Below are positions 34,362 to 43,353 of a DNA stretch of 64,000 bases, one piece after another (position 1 is the stretch's first letter; the number at the start of each line of letters is the position of its first letter). Location: NCBI GenBank assembly GCA_041745765.1, contig JBGTIH010000180.1, positions 124,001 through 188,000 of the forward strand. Direction: 5' to 3'. Under the pieces are notes generated by a model. It was given only the letters and a program-made list of their open reading frames with translations, searched no databases and was not told the DNA's origin. The position numbers and the translations under genes were made by a program. The DNA is from JAHCHG01 sp041745765 (GTDB lineage: Bacteria; Acidobacteriota; Blastocatellia; Pyrinomonadales; Pyrinomonadaceae).

Positions 34362-34365
34362 ACAG

Positions 34366-37179
34366 TTACCTTAAATTGGATTTCCGCATCTCGTCAATCA
34401 TTTTCTCGATTTCTGCTCGGAGATGCGCGGTGACGATTTCGTATTTTTGTTCGTCGGAAAAATCGCTTTCCGCATTTTTATTTTCCGTTTTCCGTTTTGC
34501 ATTTTCCATTTCCAAAACATCTTTCGGATAAAAAGGTTTGCCGAACTGCACTTTTACTTTTGCGGGGCGAATCATCCACGAACTGCGCGACCAGACTTTA
34601 TACACGCCGTCAATGGCGACGGGCAGAATCGGCAGTTCTAATTCGGTGGCGAGGATCGCCGCGCCTTTTTTAAAATTGGACATTTCGCCGTCGAAAGCGC
34701 GTTCGCCTTCCGGGTAAATGTTTAAAACCTTGCCGTGTTTCAAGCCGATCGCGCCCGCCTTCATCGCCTTCATCAATTGCGTGTCCTGATCTATCGGAAC
34801 GACGCTCAGCATTTTTGCCGCCCATTGCATAAACGCGCTTTTGAAATACATATTCGCGCCGACGTGAAAGATGTTTTTGTAAATATGAAACGGATAATTT
34901 GCCGTGATGATAAACGGATCGAAATAACTCTGATGATTCGGGCAGATCAAAAACGGGCGTTCCATTTCTTTGAAAACTTCCGCACCTTTGACTTCCAAAC
35001 TCATAAAGAAACGGTTAAATAATTTAAACCCGTTATAAACCGCATAAGCGAGTGCCGGAAAAACGGTTCGGTCGCGCAAAATGTACTGAACTTCCGGCAC
35101 ATCTTCGGCTTTTGCCTGAACGATTTTTCCCCAATTCAGATCGGTCGAGAGTTCCTGCGATTCGTCTATGTCGCCCGCGTGTTTTTTTGCCAGATCAAGC
35201 ACGTCTTTAACGGTAAAAGCCTGAGCCGCTTCTTCGCCCTCGAATTCGGTCGAAAACGCCTGTTCGAGCGCGGCGAAAACCTCGGCACGCGAGAGCGAAT
35301 CGAGTCCTAAATCCAGTTCCAGACTCATTTCGGGCGTGATTTTTTCCGCGTCTTTTGAATTATTTTTGAGAACGGAAACAACCGTTTTTCCGACATTGGA
35401 ATTAAGCAGAGCTTTATCTTCGGCGGAAAGTTCGACCGCTTTTCTTTCAAGTTGTTTATCGGCGGTAAGTTCGCCGGATTCGATCTGTTTTTGCAGTTCG
35501 AAACGCTTGACCTTTTTTGTCGCCGTGCGCGGCAGCGGTTCGCCGGAAATGATATATTCGCGCACGCGCTGGTATTCCGGCAGAGAACGTCCCAGATTAT
35601 CGAGATCATACCGCACCCATTCTTTCGAGTTGGCGATTTTTTCCTGTTTCAAAAAGGCAAAATCCGGCACAATGACGGCGACGAGTTTTTCCGCTCCGGC
35701 GTGCGCCGAAGATTTGTCCTGCACGCCGAGAATTGCCATTTCCTCGACATACGGCGATTTCAAATAATGATTTTCCAGGTCTTCGGGGTGAATATTTTTC
35801 CCGTTCGGCAAAGCGATCACATCCTTTGAACGCCCGACGATAAAAAGATGCCCGTCTTTATTTAATTTTCCGAGATCGCCCGATTTAAACCAGCCGTCTT
35901 CCGTAAAAGCTTCTTTGGTAGCTTCGGGGTTTTTGTAATAACCACCAAAAACCATCTTGCCTTTTATTAAAACTTCGCCTTCGCCTTTTTCATTCGTTTC
36001 GCCGAGTTTGATCTCCGCGTAATTGACGGCTTTGCCGACCGAACCGACGACATTATCTTCAAATCTTGTAGCAGTTACCGCGCCGCTCGTTTCGGTCAAT
36101 CCGTAGCCCTGAATCATCGAAAAACCGAGCGCGTAATAATCTCTGGCGATTTTTTCGTCAAAGCGCGAACCGGCGGAAATCGTAATATCCAATTTTCCGC
36201 CGAAACCGTCGTGAACCTTTTTGAAAAGTTTTTTGCCGAGATTGACATTAAAATTTGTCCGCAGGAAATAATTCGTCTTGAGCATCGCCTTAAAAAGCAT
36301 CTGAACAACGATTGACTGCGCCTTTACGCCGTCGAAAACCTTTTTATGAAACAAATACCAGATGCGCGGAACTCCGGTTAAAAGCGTGATTTCTTTGGTT
36401 TGAAAAGCCTTCGTCAATTCTTCCGGCGTAAGTTCCTTAATATAACAAACTGTCGCGCCGATGCTGGCGATTACCCATAAATTAATGACCTGCGCGAAAA
36501 CGTGAAAAAGCGGCAGAACGCTTAAAACTACTTCCGTTTCAGCAATATTCATCACTTCCTGACAGCCGTTCGTTTCATAATAAATATTACCGTGCGTTAA
36601 AGGCACGCCCTTCGGTTTTCCGGTCGTGCCGGAAGTATAGATCAAAACCGCCATATCTTCCGGTTTGGCGGGAAGCGGTTTTTGGTCGTAATCTGCCGGT
36701 CTTTCGGTTTTTGCCCAATCGGAAAAAGGCTGAAAACCGTTTTCCGAAGGCGTTTTTTCGTTGCTGAAAAATTCGTCTTGAAGGATAACAGCGGAAACTT
36801 TTCTGCCGAGATTTTCTTCGATTTTCTGATAATCCTTAACAAATTCCTGACCGATAAAAGCCATTTTCGCTTCGGAATTTTCAAAGAAATTCGTGATCGT
36901 TTCAATCTCGCCGTGCGGATCAATGGGAACGCAGACCGCGCCGCGAAAAAGTATGCCGAAATAGCAAATCGCCCAACGCGGATGATTTTCGCCGATCAAC
37001 GCCACGCGGTCGCCGAATTCGATTCCTTCGCTTTCGAGCCGGAATGCGATGCTCCGAATCTCTCCGAGCATTTCCCGGTAAGTATATTCCGAACCTTCCA
37101 CGCCGATTGTTTTCATCGCCAATTTATCGAGATGCGATTCGGCGGCTTCTTTAAATTGTCCGCAAAATGAGTTGTTCAT
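34366..37179 (-). CDS. Acyl-CoA/acyl-ACP ligase fused to ACP and acyltransferase domains
   Basis: Encodes 937 residues. Residues about 1-560 are an AMP-forming ligase: YTSGTTGKPKGVPLTHGN (P-loop), GYGLTETSGAVT, GWFKSGDLG and the catalytic Lys in TATKKVKRFEL. Residues about 600-680 are an acyl carrier domain with the pantetheine Ser in LGLDSLSRAE. Residues about 725-900 are a PlsC-type acyltransferase with NHQSYFD (HxxxxD) and YPEGERAFDG. It could activate a fatty acid, hold it on its own ACP and transfer it to a lipid such as lysophosphatidate. A repeat-derived stretch (ENAKRKTENKN) lies near the C-terminus. Confidence 0.92.
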   Translation of the reverse strand: MNNSFCGQFKEAAESHLDKLAMKTIGVEGSEYTYREMLGEIRSIAFRLESEGIEFGDRVALIGENHPRWAICYFGILFRGAVCVPIDPHGEIETITNFFENSEAKMAFIGQEFVKDYQKIEENLGRKVSAVILQDEFFSNEKTPSENGFQPFSDWAKTERPADYDQKPLPAKPEDMAVLIYTSGTTGKPKGVPLTHGNIYYETNGCQEVMNIAETEVVLSVLPLFHVFAQVINLWVIASIGATVCYIKELTPEELTKAFQTKEITLLTGVPRIWYLFHKKVFDGVKAQSIVVQMLFKAMLKTNYFLRTNFNVNLGKKLFKKVHDGFGGKLDITISAGSRFDEKIARDYYALGFSMIQGYGLTETSGAVTATRFEDNVVGSVGKAVNYAEIKLGETNEKGEGEVLIKGKMVFGGYYKNPEATKEAFTEDGWFKSGDLGKLNKDGHLFIVGRSKDVIALPNGKNIHPEDLENHYLKSPYVEEMAILGVQDKSSAHAGAEKLVAVIVPDFAFLKQEKIANSKEWVRYDLDNLGRSLPEYQRVREYIISGEPLPRTATKKVKRFELQKQIESGELTADKQLERKAVELSAEDKALLNSNVGKTVVSVLKNNSKDAEKITPEMSLELDLGLDSLSRAEVFAALEQAFSTEFEGEEAAQAFTVKDVLDLAKKHAGDIDESQELSTDLNWGKIVQAKAEDVPEVQYILRDRTVFPALAYAVYNGFKLFNRFFMSLEVKGAEVFKEMERPFLICPNHQSYFDPFIITANYPFHIYKNIFHVGANMYFKSAFMQWAAKMLSVVPIDQDTQLMKAMKAGAIGLKHGKVLNIYPEGERAFDGEMSNFKKGAAILATELELPILPVAIDGVYKVWSRSSWMIRPAKVKVQFGKPFYPKDVLEMENAKRKTENKNAESDFSDEQKYEIVTAHLRAEIEKMIDEMRKSNLR
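34473..34513. repeat. 7-bp tandem repeats inside the acyl ligase gene
   Basis: Units of the ATTTTCC/GTTTTCC type (GGAAAAY on the coding strand) encode ENAKRKTENKNAESD near residue 890. The same family is seen at 3424 and 17746. Confidence 0.75.
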
Positions 37180-37210
37180 AATTATTAGAGGATTTTATCA
37201 CACAAAAGGT

Positions 37211-37289
37211 ACGAAACTTTATTGAATAAAAAAGGTTTCGTCATTAAACAAAGAAAAGCTTTGAGATCTTTACAAACTTCAAAGCCTTT
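37211..37289 (-). terminator. Terminator region after the lipid kinase gene
   Basis: Two hairpins lie here. One pairs AAAAGCTTTGA (37254) with TCAAAGCCTTT (37279) and on the minus strand is followed by CTTTGTTT. The other pairs ACGAAACTTT (37211) with AAAGGTTTCGT (37231). Confidence 0.6.
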
Positions 37290-37316
37290 GAATCAAACAT
37301 TTAATTTTATTAAACT

Positions 37317-38345
37317 CTAGCTGTTTTTCGGAACTCTGACACGCAGAGCATCCGGCACGATCTCGAAAACGGCGGGAAGTTTTCCGGGCAATTCGCCGTC
37401 GGTTTCGATGAAAATCGTTTCGCTTTCGTCAAAGGCGGAAACTTCGACGCGTTTTGCTGTCGTTGATTTTACTTCTTTTAATGCTAAGTGCGAGCCGCCG
37501 TAGAGTTTATACGCGTTGAGAAGAATTTTTAGAGTCTTGATGTCGCCGATGTTGATGATATCGAGAAAGCCGTCGTTAATGATCGCGTCCGGCGCGATCT
37601 TCATTCCGCCGCCGAAAAAGCGCGAATTGGCAACGGCGAAATTTATCGTATTGAGCGTTTTTTCTTCTTTGGAGTCAATTTTGACGCGGACGGTGAAAAA
37701 ATCCGAATCGAGAACTTCCTGCAAGGTCGAAAAGGCAAAATTGGCTTTTCCGCGCATCGCGCTTGCCGGAAGCCAGTTTAAAAAACTCCGTTTTTTGACG
37801 CGTTCGTTGATTGACGCGCTCAGACCGAAGCTCGCCACATTTAGGAAATAACGCGACGTTTGTTCGTTTTCGTGACTTAAAAAAGTAACTTTCCCGACAT
37901 CGATCAGTTTTGTTTTGCCGTCGCGCAAAGCTTTGGCGGCTTCGCGCACGTCTGCGGGCATTCCGATCGTCCGGCGAAAATCGCCGCCCGTTCCCGAAGG
38001 CAAAACGCCGAATTCTATCTGTTCGCCGGTTTCCAGGATTCCGTTGGCAACCTCATTGATCGTACCGTCGCCGCCGCAGGCGATGATAAATTTTCTGCCT
38101 CTCTCAACCGCATTTTTTGCCAGATTAATACCGTCGCCCGGAGATTTTGTAAAAGCGACATTAAACGCGCCGAAATGCGCCCGCAGATCGCTGACCGTTA
38201 TTGCCCAATTATCGCGCGTCGCGCCGGAAGCCGATTTCGGATTAACGATGACGAGCGGCAGATTGGTGCCGCCGTTACGGGAAGAAGATGTCTTTGTTTT
38301 TCTTAACAAAATTTTTGATCTCGCTGATTTTTGTAAAATCGTCAA
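37317..38345 (-). CDS. Diacylglycerol/lipid kinase family protein
   Basis: Encodes up to 342 residues. The core begins LPLVIVNPKSASG, then IACGGDGTINEVANGIL (the nucleotide-binding GGDGT motif), GVLPSGTGGDFRRTIGMP, and the C-terminal beta-rich domain with FFGGGMKIAPDAIINDGFLDIINIG. The family phosphorylates diacylglycerol or similar lipids. The start is uncertain: TTG 38345 would overlap the lipoprotein gene by 71 bases and lacks a good ribosome site, whereas TTG 38309 has GCGAG at fair spacing. Either way the two genes are coupled. It follows the acyltransferase fusion in a lipid-related neighbourhood. Confidence 0.88.
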   Translation of the reverse strand: MTILQKSARSKILLRKTKTSSSRNGGTNLPLVIVNPKSASGATRDNWAITVSDLRAHFGAFNVAFTKSPGDGINLAKNAVERGRKFIIACGGDGTINEVANGILETGEQIEFGVLPSGTGGDFRRTIGMPADVREAAKALRDGKTKLIDVGKVTFLSHENEQTSRYFLNVASFGLSASINERVKKRSFLNWLPASAMRGKANFAFSTLQEVLDSDFFTVRVKIDSKEEKTLNTINFAVANSRFFGGGMKIAPDAIINDGFLDIINIGDIKTLKILLNAYKLYGGSHLALKEVKSTTAKRVEVSAFDESETIFIETDGELPGKLPAVFEIVPDALRVRVPKNS

Positions 38346-38919
38346 GTTTCATATTCGCGTCCCGGTCGGTGTAAAAATCCTGACTCGTATTGGTAAAAAC
38401 CTGATTTGAATAAACGCTGCCGGATTTTTCCCCGACGCTTCCGACGACGATTATGTCTATTAGATTGTCGCCGTTTAAATCTTCAAATGCAACGGCTTTG
38501 ACCGTATATGTCGCGGCTTGGTTCTGTTCGGGAAACTCGAAAATCTCTTTGCCGTTTTTATAAATATAGAATTTTTCGCCGAGCGGCGGATCGTCAAAAT
38601 CCGGTTCGTGAAACGTCGCAAAGCAAGAGCCATTAAAGGGAGCGAAGTCAACCGGAAACGTCTGTTTTTTATCGAGTTTCATCCCGTTGCGCTTCAGATT
38701 TGTGCAGCCGGTTTGAGCGGCGTTTTTTTTCTTTACATCATCGGAAAAAACGGTTTTATTCAATCCTTCGTCTTCGGCTTTCAGAGGATTTTCCACCATC
38801 ATATTATCCGCCGCCCGATTCGCTTCGTTCGCATTTTGTTCGGCTTTTTCGCCTAAATTAAACGAACACGAAATCGTTAAAAACAATGCGATTATTAAAA
38901 TAAATTTCAGATTTTTCAT
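38275..38919 (-). CDS. Lipoprotein with a calcium-loop motif
   Basis: Encodes 214 residues. A signal peptide ends in the lipobox FLTISCSFN. The mature part has three cysteines (TGCTNL, GSCFAT) and a late stretch AVAFEDLNGDNLIDIIVVG that resembles a single FG-GAP/VCBS calcium loop (DxNxDxxxD). Residues 25-55 are Asn/Ala/Glu-rich (EQNANEANRAADN). The fold is otherwise unknown. It overlaps the lipid kinase gene downstream on the same strand, so the two share a transcript. It may be a surface lipoprotein. Confidence 0.72.
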   Translation of the reverse strand: MKNLKFILIIALFLTISCSFNLGEKAEQNANEANRAADNMMVENPLKAEDEGLNKTVFSDDVKKKNAAQTGCTNLKRNGMKLDKKQTFPVDFAPFNGSCFATFHEPDFDDPPLGEKFYIYKNGKEIFEFPEQNQAATYTVKAVAFEDLNGDNLIDIIVVGSVGEKSGSVYSNQVFTNTSQDFYTDRDANMKLDDFTKISEIKNFVKKNKDIFFP

Positions 38920-38976
38920 TGTAGTTTTTTGATTGTAAGCAGATACAGAGCGGAGCGCAAGCAGACTGGAGCGCGG

Positions 38977-39087
38977 GCGTGCCCGCTTGCATGCGTCTGA
39001 AAAGATGCAAAAAGCCTTTGCTTAGATTCAACTTTAATCGAAAGCAAAGGCTTTTTCGCGCTATCGCGCTCATGCAAGCGGGGACGC
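38977..39087. terminator. Nested hairpins between M24 peptidase and lipoprotein genes
   Basis: Inner arms AAAAAGCCTTTGCTT (39009) and AAGCAAAGGCTTTTT (39042) form a strong bidirectional terminator. Outer arms GCGTGCCCGCTTGCATG (38977) and CATGCAAGCGGGGACGC (39071) pair at 16 of 17 positions. On the minus strand this can end the M24 peptidase transcript. Confidence 0.8.
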
Positions 39088-39104
39088 TCGCGCGCCATTT
39101 TTGT

Positions 39105-40829
39105 TTATTCCACGTGATCGTGTCCGGCGTGATTCGTGTTTTTAGCGTTCCAAACGTAACCGCTACGAATCGTTTTGCCGCTTAAAATTTCATTTGAAAC
39201 AAAAATCCCCAGATCGAATTTTTTATTGTAATCAATCACGGCAAAATTCGGTTTTGCGGTCGGCGTTAAACGCGTGTAAGCCATTTCTTTCGAGGCTTTT
39301 TTCATAAATGATTCGATGTCTGCAATCGTTCTCGGCAGGGCTTTGGTCATCCATTCAACGCCATCTTTCGTAACGAGCATATCGTCTTCGATGCGAACGC
39401 CGATGTTTTTGTATCTTTCAAAAACGGGGCGAATCTTTGCCAGAAATTCCTTATTGGCGGGCGTGTCCGGCAGATAATCGAGCGCGTCTTCGCGGATATA
39501 AATTCCGGGTTCGTTCGTCATTATCATTCCTTCCTTAAAGATCGTGTTTGCGCCGCCGCCGACATCGTGAACATTCATTCCGAGCCAATGTCCCCAACCG
39601 TGCATATACCAGAGTCTGTGCTGATCTATTTCGACCATTTGCCCGTTCATATTCATCTGAAATTTGGCATCTGGCGCGGTAATCAAGCCGAGTTTTGTCA
39701 GACCTTTTTTGATCACTTCCGTTGCGGCTTGAGACGGATCGCCGAATCTTGCGCCGGGTTTGATGGTTTTCGCCGCCGCTTCCTGCGCGTCGAAAACTAT
39801 CTGATAAATTTCGGCTTGCGGTTTCGTAAATTTACCATTCACGGGAAATGTGCGCGTTACGTCCGCCGTGTAATAGCCGTATTCCGCGCCGACATCCATC
39901 AGCATCAGATCGCCTTTTTTGACCGCGCCCTGCGATTCGACATAATGCAAGGTCGTCGCATTCGGACCGCAACCGACGATAGACGGATAGCCCCAGTAAT
40001 CGGCATTTCGCCGGCGAAATGTGTATTCGACTTCCGCCTGAACCTCGTATTCCCAATCGGCATTGCCGATCATTCCCATCGAACGCATCAGGGCTTCGGT
40101 CGTAATATCAACCGAATGCTGAAGCAGTTTGATCTCCATCGGCGATTTGACGATGCGTAAATTTGCAAAAATCGGTCGCGCGTCAACGATTTTGTAATCG
40201 CTCAAAGTCGCCGCAAATTCCGCTTCCTTCGGGTATTCGCTGGCTGAAATTCTGCCGGGAGACTTCGGCGCAACGATATAGACGGTTTCCGCGCCGTTTG
40301 CAATAGAAACTTTGTTTGCCGATGAAAACGATGCTTTGGCGCGAAACGCATCGAGAAATTTATTCAGTTCGCTTGCTTCGATGATCGTTTTCAAGCCGGA
40401 AATTCTCTGCGCGTCTTCAACGCCGTACATCTTGCCTTCCCACGTTTCATATTGCGGATCGCGTTTCGGCAAAAACAAATATTCATTGATTTCGCCGCCG
40501 TTTTTCGTTAAAACGAGCGTCGCGTTTTTTTGCCGCAGATTGGTCAGATAATAGAGATTGTTTTCCTGCCGGTAATAAAAAATCACGCTGTTGGCATAAA
40601 TTTTCGGATCTGCGCTGAACAAGATCATCGTGCTGTTGTCCGCCATCGCTCTGCCGACCTCGGCGCGTCTTTTCGCCAATTCCGCTTGCCTCTCGCTGTC
40701 GGAAAAGCGCGGCGCGGGCGGCGCAACGCGAATCGCTTTTACGGGTTCTTCTTTCTCTATACTTGCCTGCACGGAAAGTGCCGACAAGCAGAACATAATT
40801 AACAAAATAAAGGAAATTTTTTTATTCAT
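39105..40829 (-). CDS. Secreted M24 metallopeptidase, Xaa-Pro aminopeptidase type
   Basis: Encodes 574 residues from ATG 40829, with AGGTGAAAG before it; a GTG at 40841 is also possible. It starts with a signal peptide (KKISFILLIMFCLSALSVQAS). The N-terminal AMP_N domain is followed by the pita-bread fold with the metal ligands in LMDVGAEYGYYTADVTRTFP (two Asp), MHGWGHWLGMNVHDVGG (His), NEPGIYI (Glu) and VRIEDDMLVT (Glu). All expected ligands are present, so it should be active on peptides with Pro at position 2. The short C-terminal tail is His-rich (HAGHDHVE). It probably works in the periplasm. Confidence 0.92.
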   Translation of the reverse strand: MNKKISFILLIMFCLSALSVQASIEKEEPVKAIRVAPPAPRFSDSERQAELAKRRAEVGRAMADNSTMILFSADPKIYANSVIFYYRQENNLYYLTNLRQKNATLVLTKNGGEINEYLFLPKRDPQYETWEGKMYGVEDAQRISGLKTIIEASELNKFLDAFRAKASFSSANKVSIANGAETVYIVAPKSPGRISASEYPKEAEFAATLSDYKIVDARPIFANLRIVKSPMEIKLLQHSVDITTEALMRSMGMIGNADWEYEVQAEVEYTFRRRNADYWGYPSIVGCGPNATTLHYVESQGAVKKGDLMLMDVGAEYGYYTADVTRTFPVNGKFTKPQAEIYQIVFDAQEAAAKTIKPGARFGDPSQAATEVIKKGLTKLGLITAPDAKFQMNMNGQMVEIDQHRLWYMHGWGHWLGMNVHDVGGGANTIFKEGMIMTNEPGIYIREDALDYLPDTPANKEFLAKIRPVFERYKNIGVRIEDDMLVTKDGVEWMTKALPRTIADIESFMKKASKEMAYTRLTPTAKPNFAVIDYNKKFDLGIFVSNEILSGKTIRSGYVWNAKNTNHAGHDHVE

Positions 40830-40857
40830 AATTGCTTTCACCTAAAATATTTTAACT

Positions 40858-41145
40858 TCAACTCGATATGCCATATTTTTCCGCCAGTTCTTTTAACGCT
40901 TCTTCAGCATTTTTCCCTTCGCCTTTTTCGAAACTTTTAATTCCCTCCTGAATTGCCCGAACATTTTCCGAATAGTCGATTTTGTTGACTAAATCCTGAT
41001 AGGATTCGGCATCGAGAACGACAACTTCGGCTTTTCCGTTGACCGTTAATACAAGCGGACTTTTTGATTCTTTAAGCTCTTTTAAGTGCTTGGAAGTGTT
41101 GCGTTTAAAGTCTGTTAATGGATGAATTGATTTCAGATTTATCAT
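40858..41145 (-). CDS. Orphan Phd/YefM-family antitoxin
   Basis: Encodes 95 residues. The N-terminus IHPLTDFKRNTSKHLKELKESKSPLVLTVNGKAEVVVLDAESYQDLVNKID matches the Phd/YefM antitoxin DNA-binding domain, which blocks a toxin and represses its own operon. The C-terminal third (EGIKSFEKGEGKNAEEALKELAEKYG) would be the toxin-binding tail. No toxin gene lies on either side: the M24 peptidase starts 28 bases downstream and an NHL-repeat gene ends upstream. It may be an orphan, or may act on a toxin encoded elsewhere. Confidence 0.88.
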   Translation of the reverse strand: MINLKSIHPLTDFKRNTSKHLKELKESKSPLVLTVNGKAEVVVLDAESYQDLVNKIDYSENVRAIQEGIKSFEKGEGKNAEEALKELAEKYGISS

Positions 41146-41192
41146 TTTAAGCCTCTTTTAAGTATTTAATTCGATGCTTATTATATTTCAAT

Positions 41193-43238
41193 TCATCGTG
41201 AAACTTCAAACAAAACATCCTTAAACGCCTGATTGCCGAAGAAATCAGCTGAAAATACGCGCAAAACATATTCGCCGTTTTCGAGTTTTGACGGGTCCAG
41301 AAAATTCTCACGAAAACCGTCGCCGCTGACTTCGTTAGAAACGATATAATTAAAAATGGTTGTTCCGGTCGCGCCGGATTTGCTGCCTTTGGCGTAAACA
41401 AACGGAACGGCTTCGTCCGGCGGAAAACGGTCGAAATCAATCGTCCATTTTATTTCTTCGTAGGGATTTTGTTCTTTATTCAAAACTTGATAACCGAGCC
41501 GGAAAACTCCCAGACGGCGGCGTTCGGCGTTTCCGTCCATCTGATCGTAGCTTTGCGCGACGATGCGCGTTTTGCCTGTGAGTTTAATACGCGCCGTTTC
41601 CTTTCCGGTTTCAATTTCGCGCCAATTTTCGTCAAAAAGCGTAACTTTTTCGATAACGGGCGTTCGTTTATCGGAAACGCCGGGCAGAATAAGCGCGTCG
41701 AGCGCGTTCATTTCGTTGCCGCGTCTGCCGGCAACTAAATGAACGTGATTCATCGGATTAAGCGTTCCCATCGTTTCGCCGGCTTCAAATTTCGTGCCGC
41801 GCGGAACTCGCAAACCCATCAAATCGCCTTTTTCATCGAGCGAAAACTGAAAGCGTTTGTCGTCGAAAACTCCTTCATTTACATTTCGTCCCAGGCGTAT
41901 ATGAACATATCCGAGCGTCGGCATTCTGATAAGTTCGCGCAAAGTTGCAAAATTCTGGACGGCAAACGGATTTAAGACTTTTTCCGAGCGAATGAAACGC
42001 GCTCTTTCGCCGTAACCGCCCGTAATATCAAGCCCGTTGTGAAACCACGCCTGCGACGTTTCATCAACGATCTCGCCGCGAATTTCGCCCAAAGTTCCGG
42101 CGATTTCTCTGGTCTTTTCGGGCGGATCGTAACTCCAGCGCGGTTCGCCCAAAGTGCGAAATTCTTCGGGCGAATAACGCAATTCTACGATTTCCTGATG
42201 CGTGATTGCTTTGCCCGAATCCGAAACGGTCAAAACTCTGACGACTTGATTTTCCGAATCGGCGACAAAAAGATTGCCGCTTTTATCAACCGTCAGACCG
42301 CTCGGACGATTAAAACGCGCGGTTGTTAAATTTCCGTCGGAAAAGCCTAAACGCGTTTCGGTCAAAGTTTCGATAAATGGCAAAAAACGCCGCCCGATCA
42401 CGCGAATCGAATTTCCGTCCGCCACATATATCGCGCCGAATTTGTCAATCGAAACATCGGTCGGTTGAATAAAACGCGCTTCACTGAGAAGTCCGTCAGT
42501 CGAATCTTGGCGGTTATTTCCCGCCAGAGTCCAGACTTTTCCGTTTTCTTCGATGATGCGAAGACGAAAATTTCCCGCGTCGGCGACGATGAGTTTATTG
42601 TCTTTCGTCAGAGCGATGCCGAGCGGCGTGTCGAATTTCGCCTGATCGCCGAAACCGTCGGCAAATCCCTCGACGCTTCCGGCAAGCGTTGAAACTCGTC
42701 CGTTTTCGATTACGCGGATTTTGTCGTTGTAAGTGTCGGAAACAAAGATTTTGCCGTTTTCACTTACGGCGATTCCGACCGGCGCGTTAAATTTCGCTTC
42801 TTTCGCATCGCCGTCGGTGAAACCTTTTTCGTTTTCCGTTCCGGCAATTATTTCAACTTCGCCGGTTTCCAAATTTATATTTTTAATCGTGTGCGAACCA
42901 GAATCGGCAACGAAAAGATTACCGTCTTTATCAAAAGCGATTGCCGAAGGCGTATGTAGTTTATCGGTGAGAATCGCAAAATTTTCCGCATCTTTAACGC
43001 GCAGAATTTTTCCACCTTCGCCGTCGGAAACAAAAATCTCGCCGTTTCGTTCGGCAATTCCGAAAGGTTCGCCGATCTCGCGTTTGAAACCAAAAAATGT
43101 CCGAACTTCTTTGAAATCAATGGCTTTTAGTTCCGATTCCCAAAAAAAAGCCAGATAGAAAAGCAGTCCGACCAAAACAATAAATCCGCTGAGTGAGAGT
43201 ATAAAACCCAGTTTTGAAACCTTTTTCTTCCCTTTCAT
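41193..43238 (-). CDS. Membrane-anchored NHL-repeat protein with an M23-type domain
   Basis: Encodes 681 residues. A membrane segment at about 10-32 (LGFILSLSGFIVLVGLLFYLAFFW) anchors it facing outward. Residues about 60-345 hold six or so NHL repeats (for example PSAIAFDKDGNLFVADSGSHTIKNI and PLGIALTKDNKLIVADAGNFRLRII), forming a beta-propeller. A domain at about 395-520 resembles LytM/M23 peptidases: HNGLDITGGYG supplies His and Asp, and NHVHLVAG gives the HxH pair. All four zinc ligands are therefore present in form, but the segment between is atypical. A C-terminal beta domain follows. A role at the cell wall or surface is inferred. Confidence 0.82.
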   Translation of the reverse strand: MKGKKKVSKLGFILSLSGFIVLVGLLFYLAFFWESELKAIDFKEVRTFFGFKREIGEPFGIAERNGEIFVSDGEGGKILRVKDAENFAILTDKLHTPSAIAFDKDGNLFVADSGSHTIKNINLETGEVEIIAGTENEKGFTDGDAKEAKFNAPVGIAVSENGKIFVSDTYNDKIRVIENGRVSTLAGSVEGFADGFGDQAKFDTPLGIALTKDNKLIVADAGNFRLRIIEENGKVWTLAGNNRQDSTDGLLSEARFIQPTDVSIDKFGAIYVADGNSIRVIGRRFLPFIETLTETRLGFSDGNLTTARFNRPSGLTVDKSGNLFVADSENQVVRVLTVSDSGKAITHQEIVELRYSPEEFRTLGEPRWSYDPPEKTREIAGTLGEIRGEIVDETSQAWFHNGLDITGGYGERARFIRSEKVLNPFAVQNFATLRELIRMPTLGYVHIRLGRNVNEGVFDDKRFQFSLDEKGDLMGLRVPRGTKFEAGETMGTLNPMNHVHLVAGRRGNEMNALDALILPGVSDKRTPVIEKVTLFDENWREIETGKETARIKLTGKTRIVAQSYDQMDGNAERRRLGVFRLGYQVLNKEQNPYEEIKWTIDFDRFPPDEAVPFVYAKGSKSGATGTTIFNYIVSNEVSGDGFRENFLDPSKLENGEYVLRVFSADFFGNQAFKDVLFEVSR

Positions 43239-43353
43239 TTCTGTGTAATTCTTTGTTAAAACCTGTCAGCAAATTCGTCTGTTTTTTATCTTAACCGATA
43301 AATTATATTCACGCATTATCTGGATATTGTTTGAATAATCTGATTTTACTTCG

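Noticed and set aside
41147..41440. Toxin gene partner for the orphan Phd antitoxin
   Set aside because: This open frame lies antisense in register or within the NHL gene end, has no toxin motif and overlaps coding sequence of the NHL-M23 protein.
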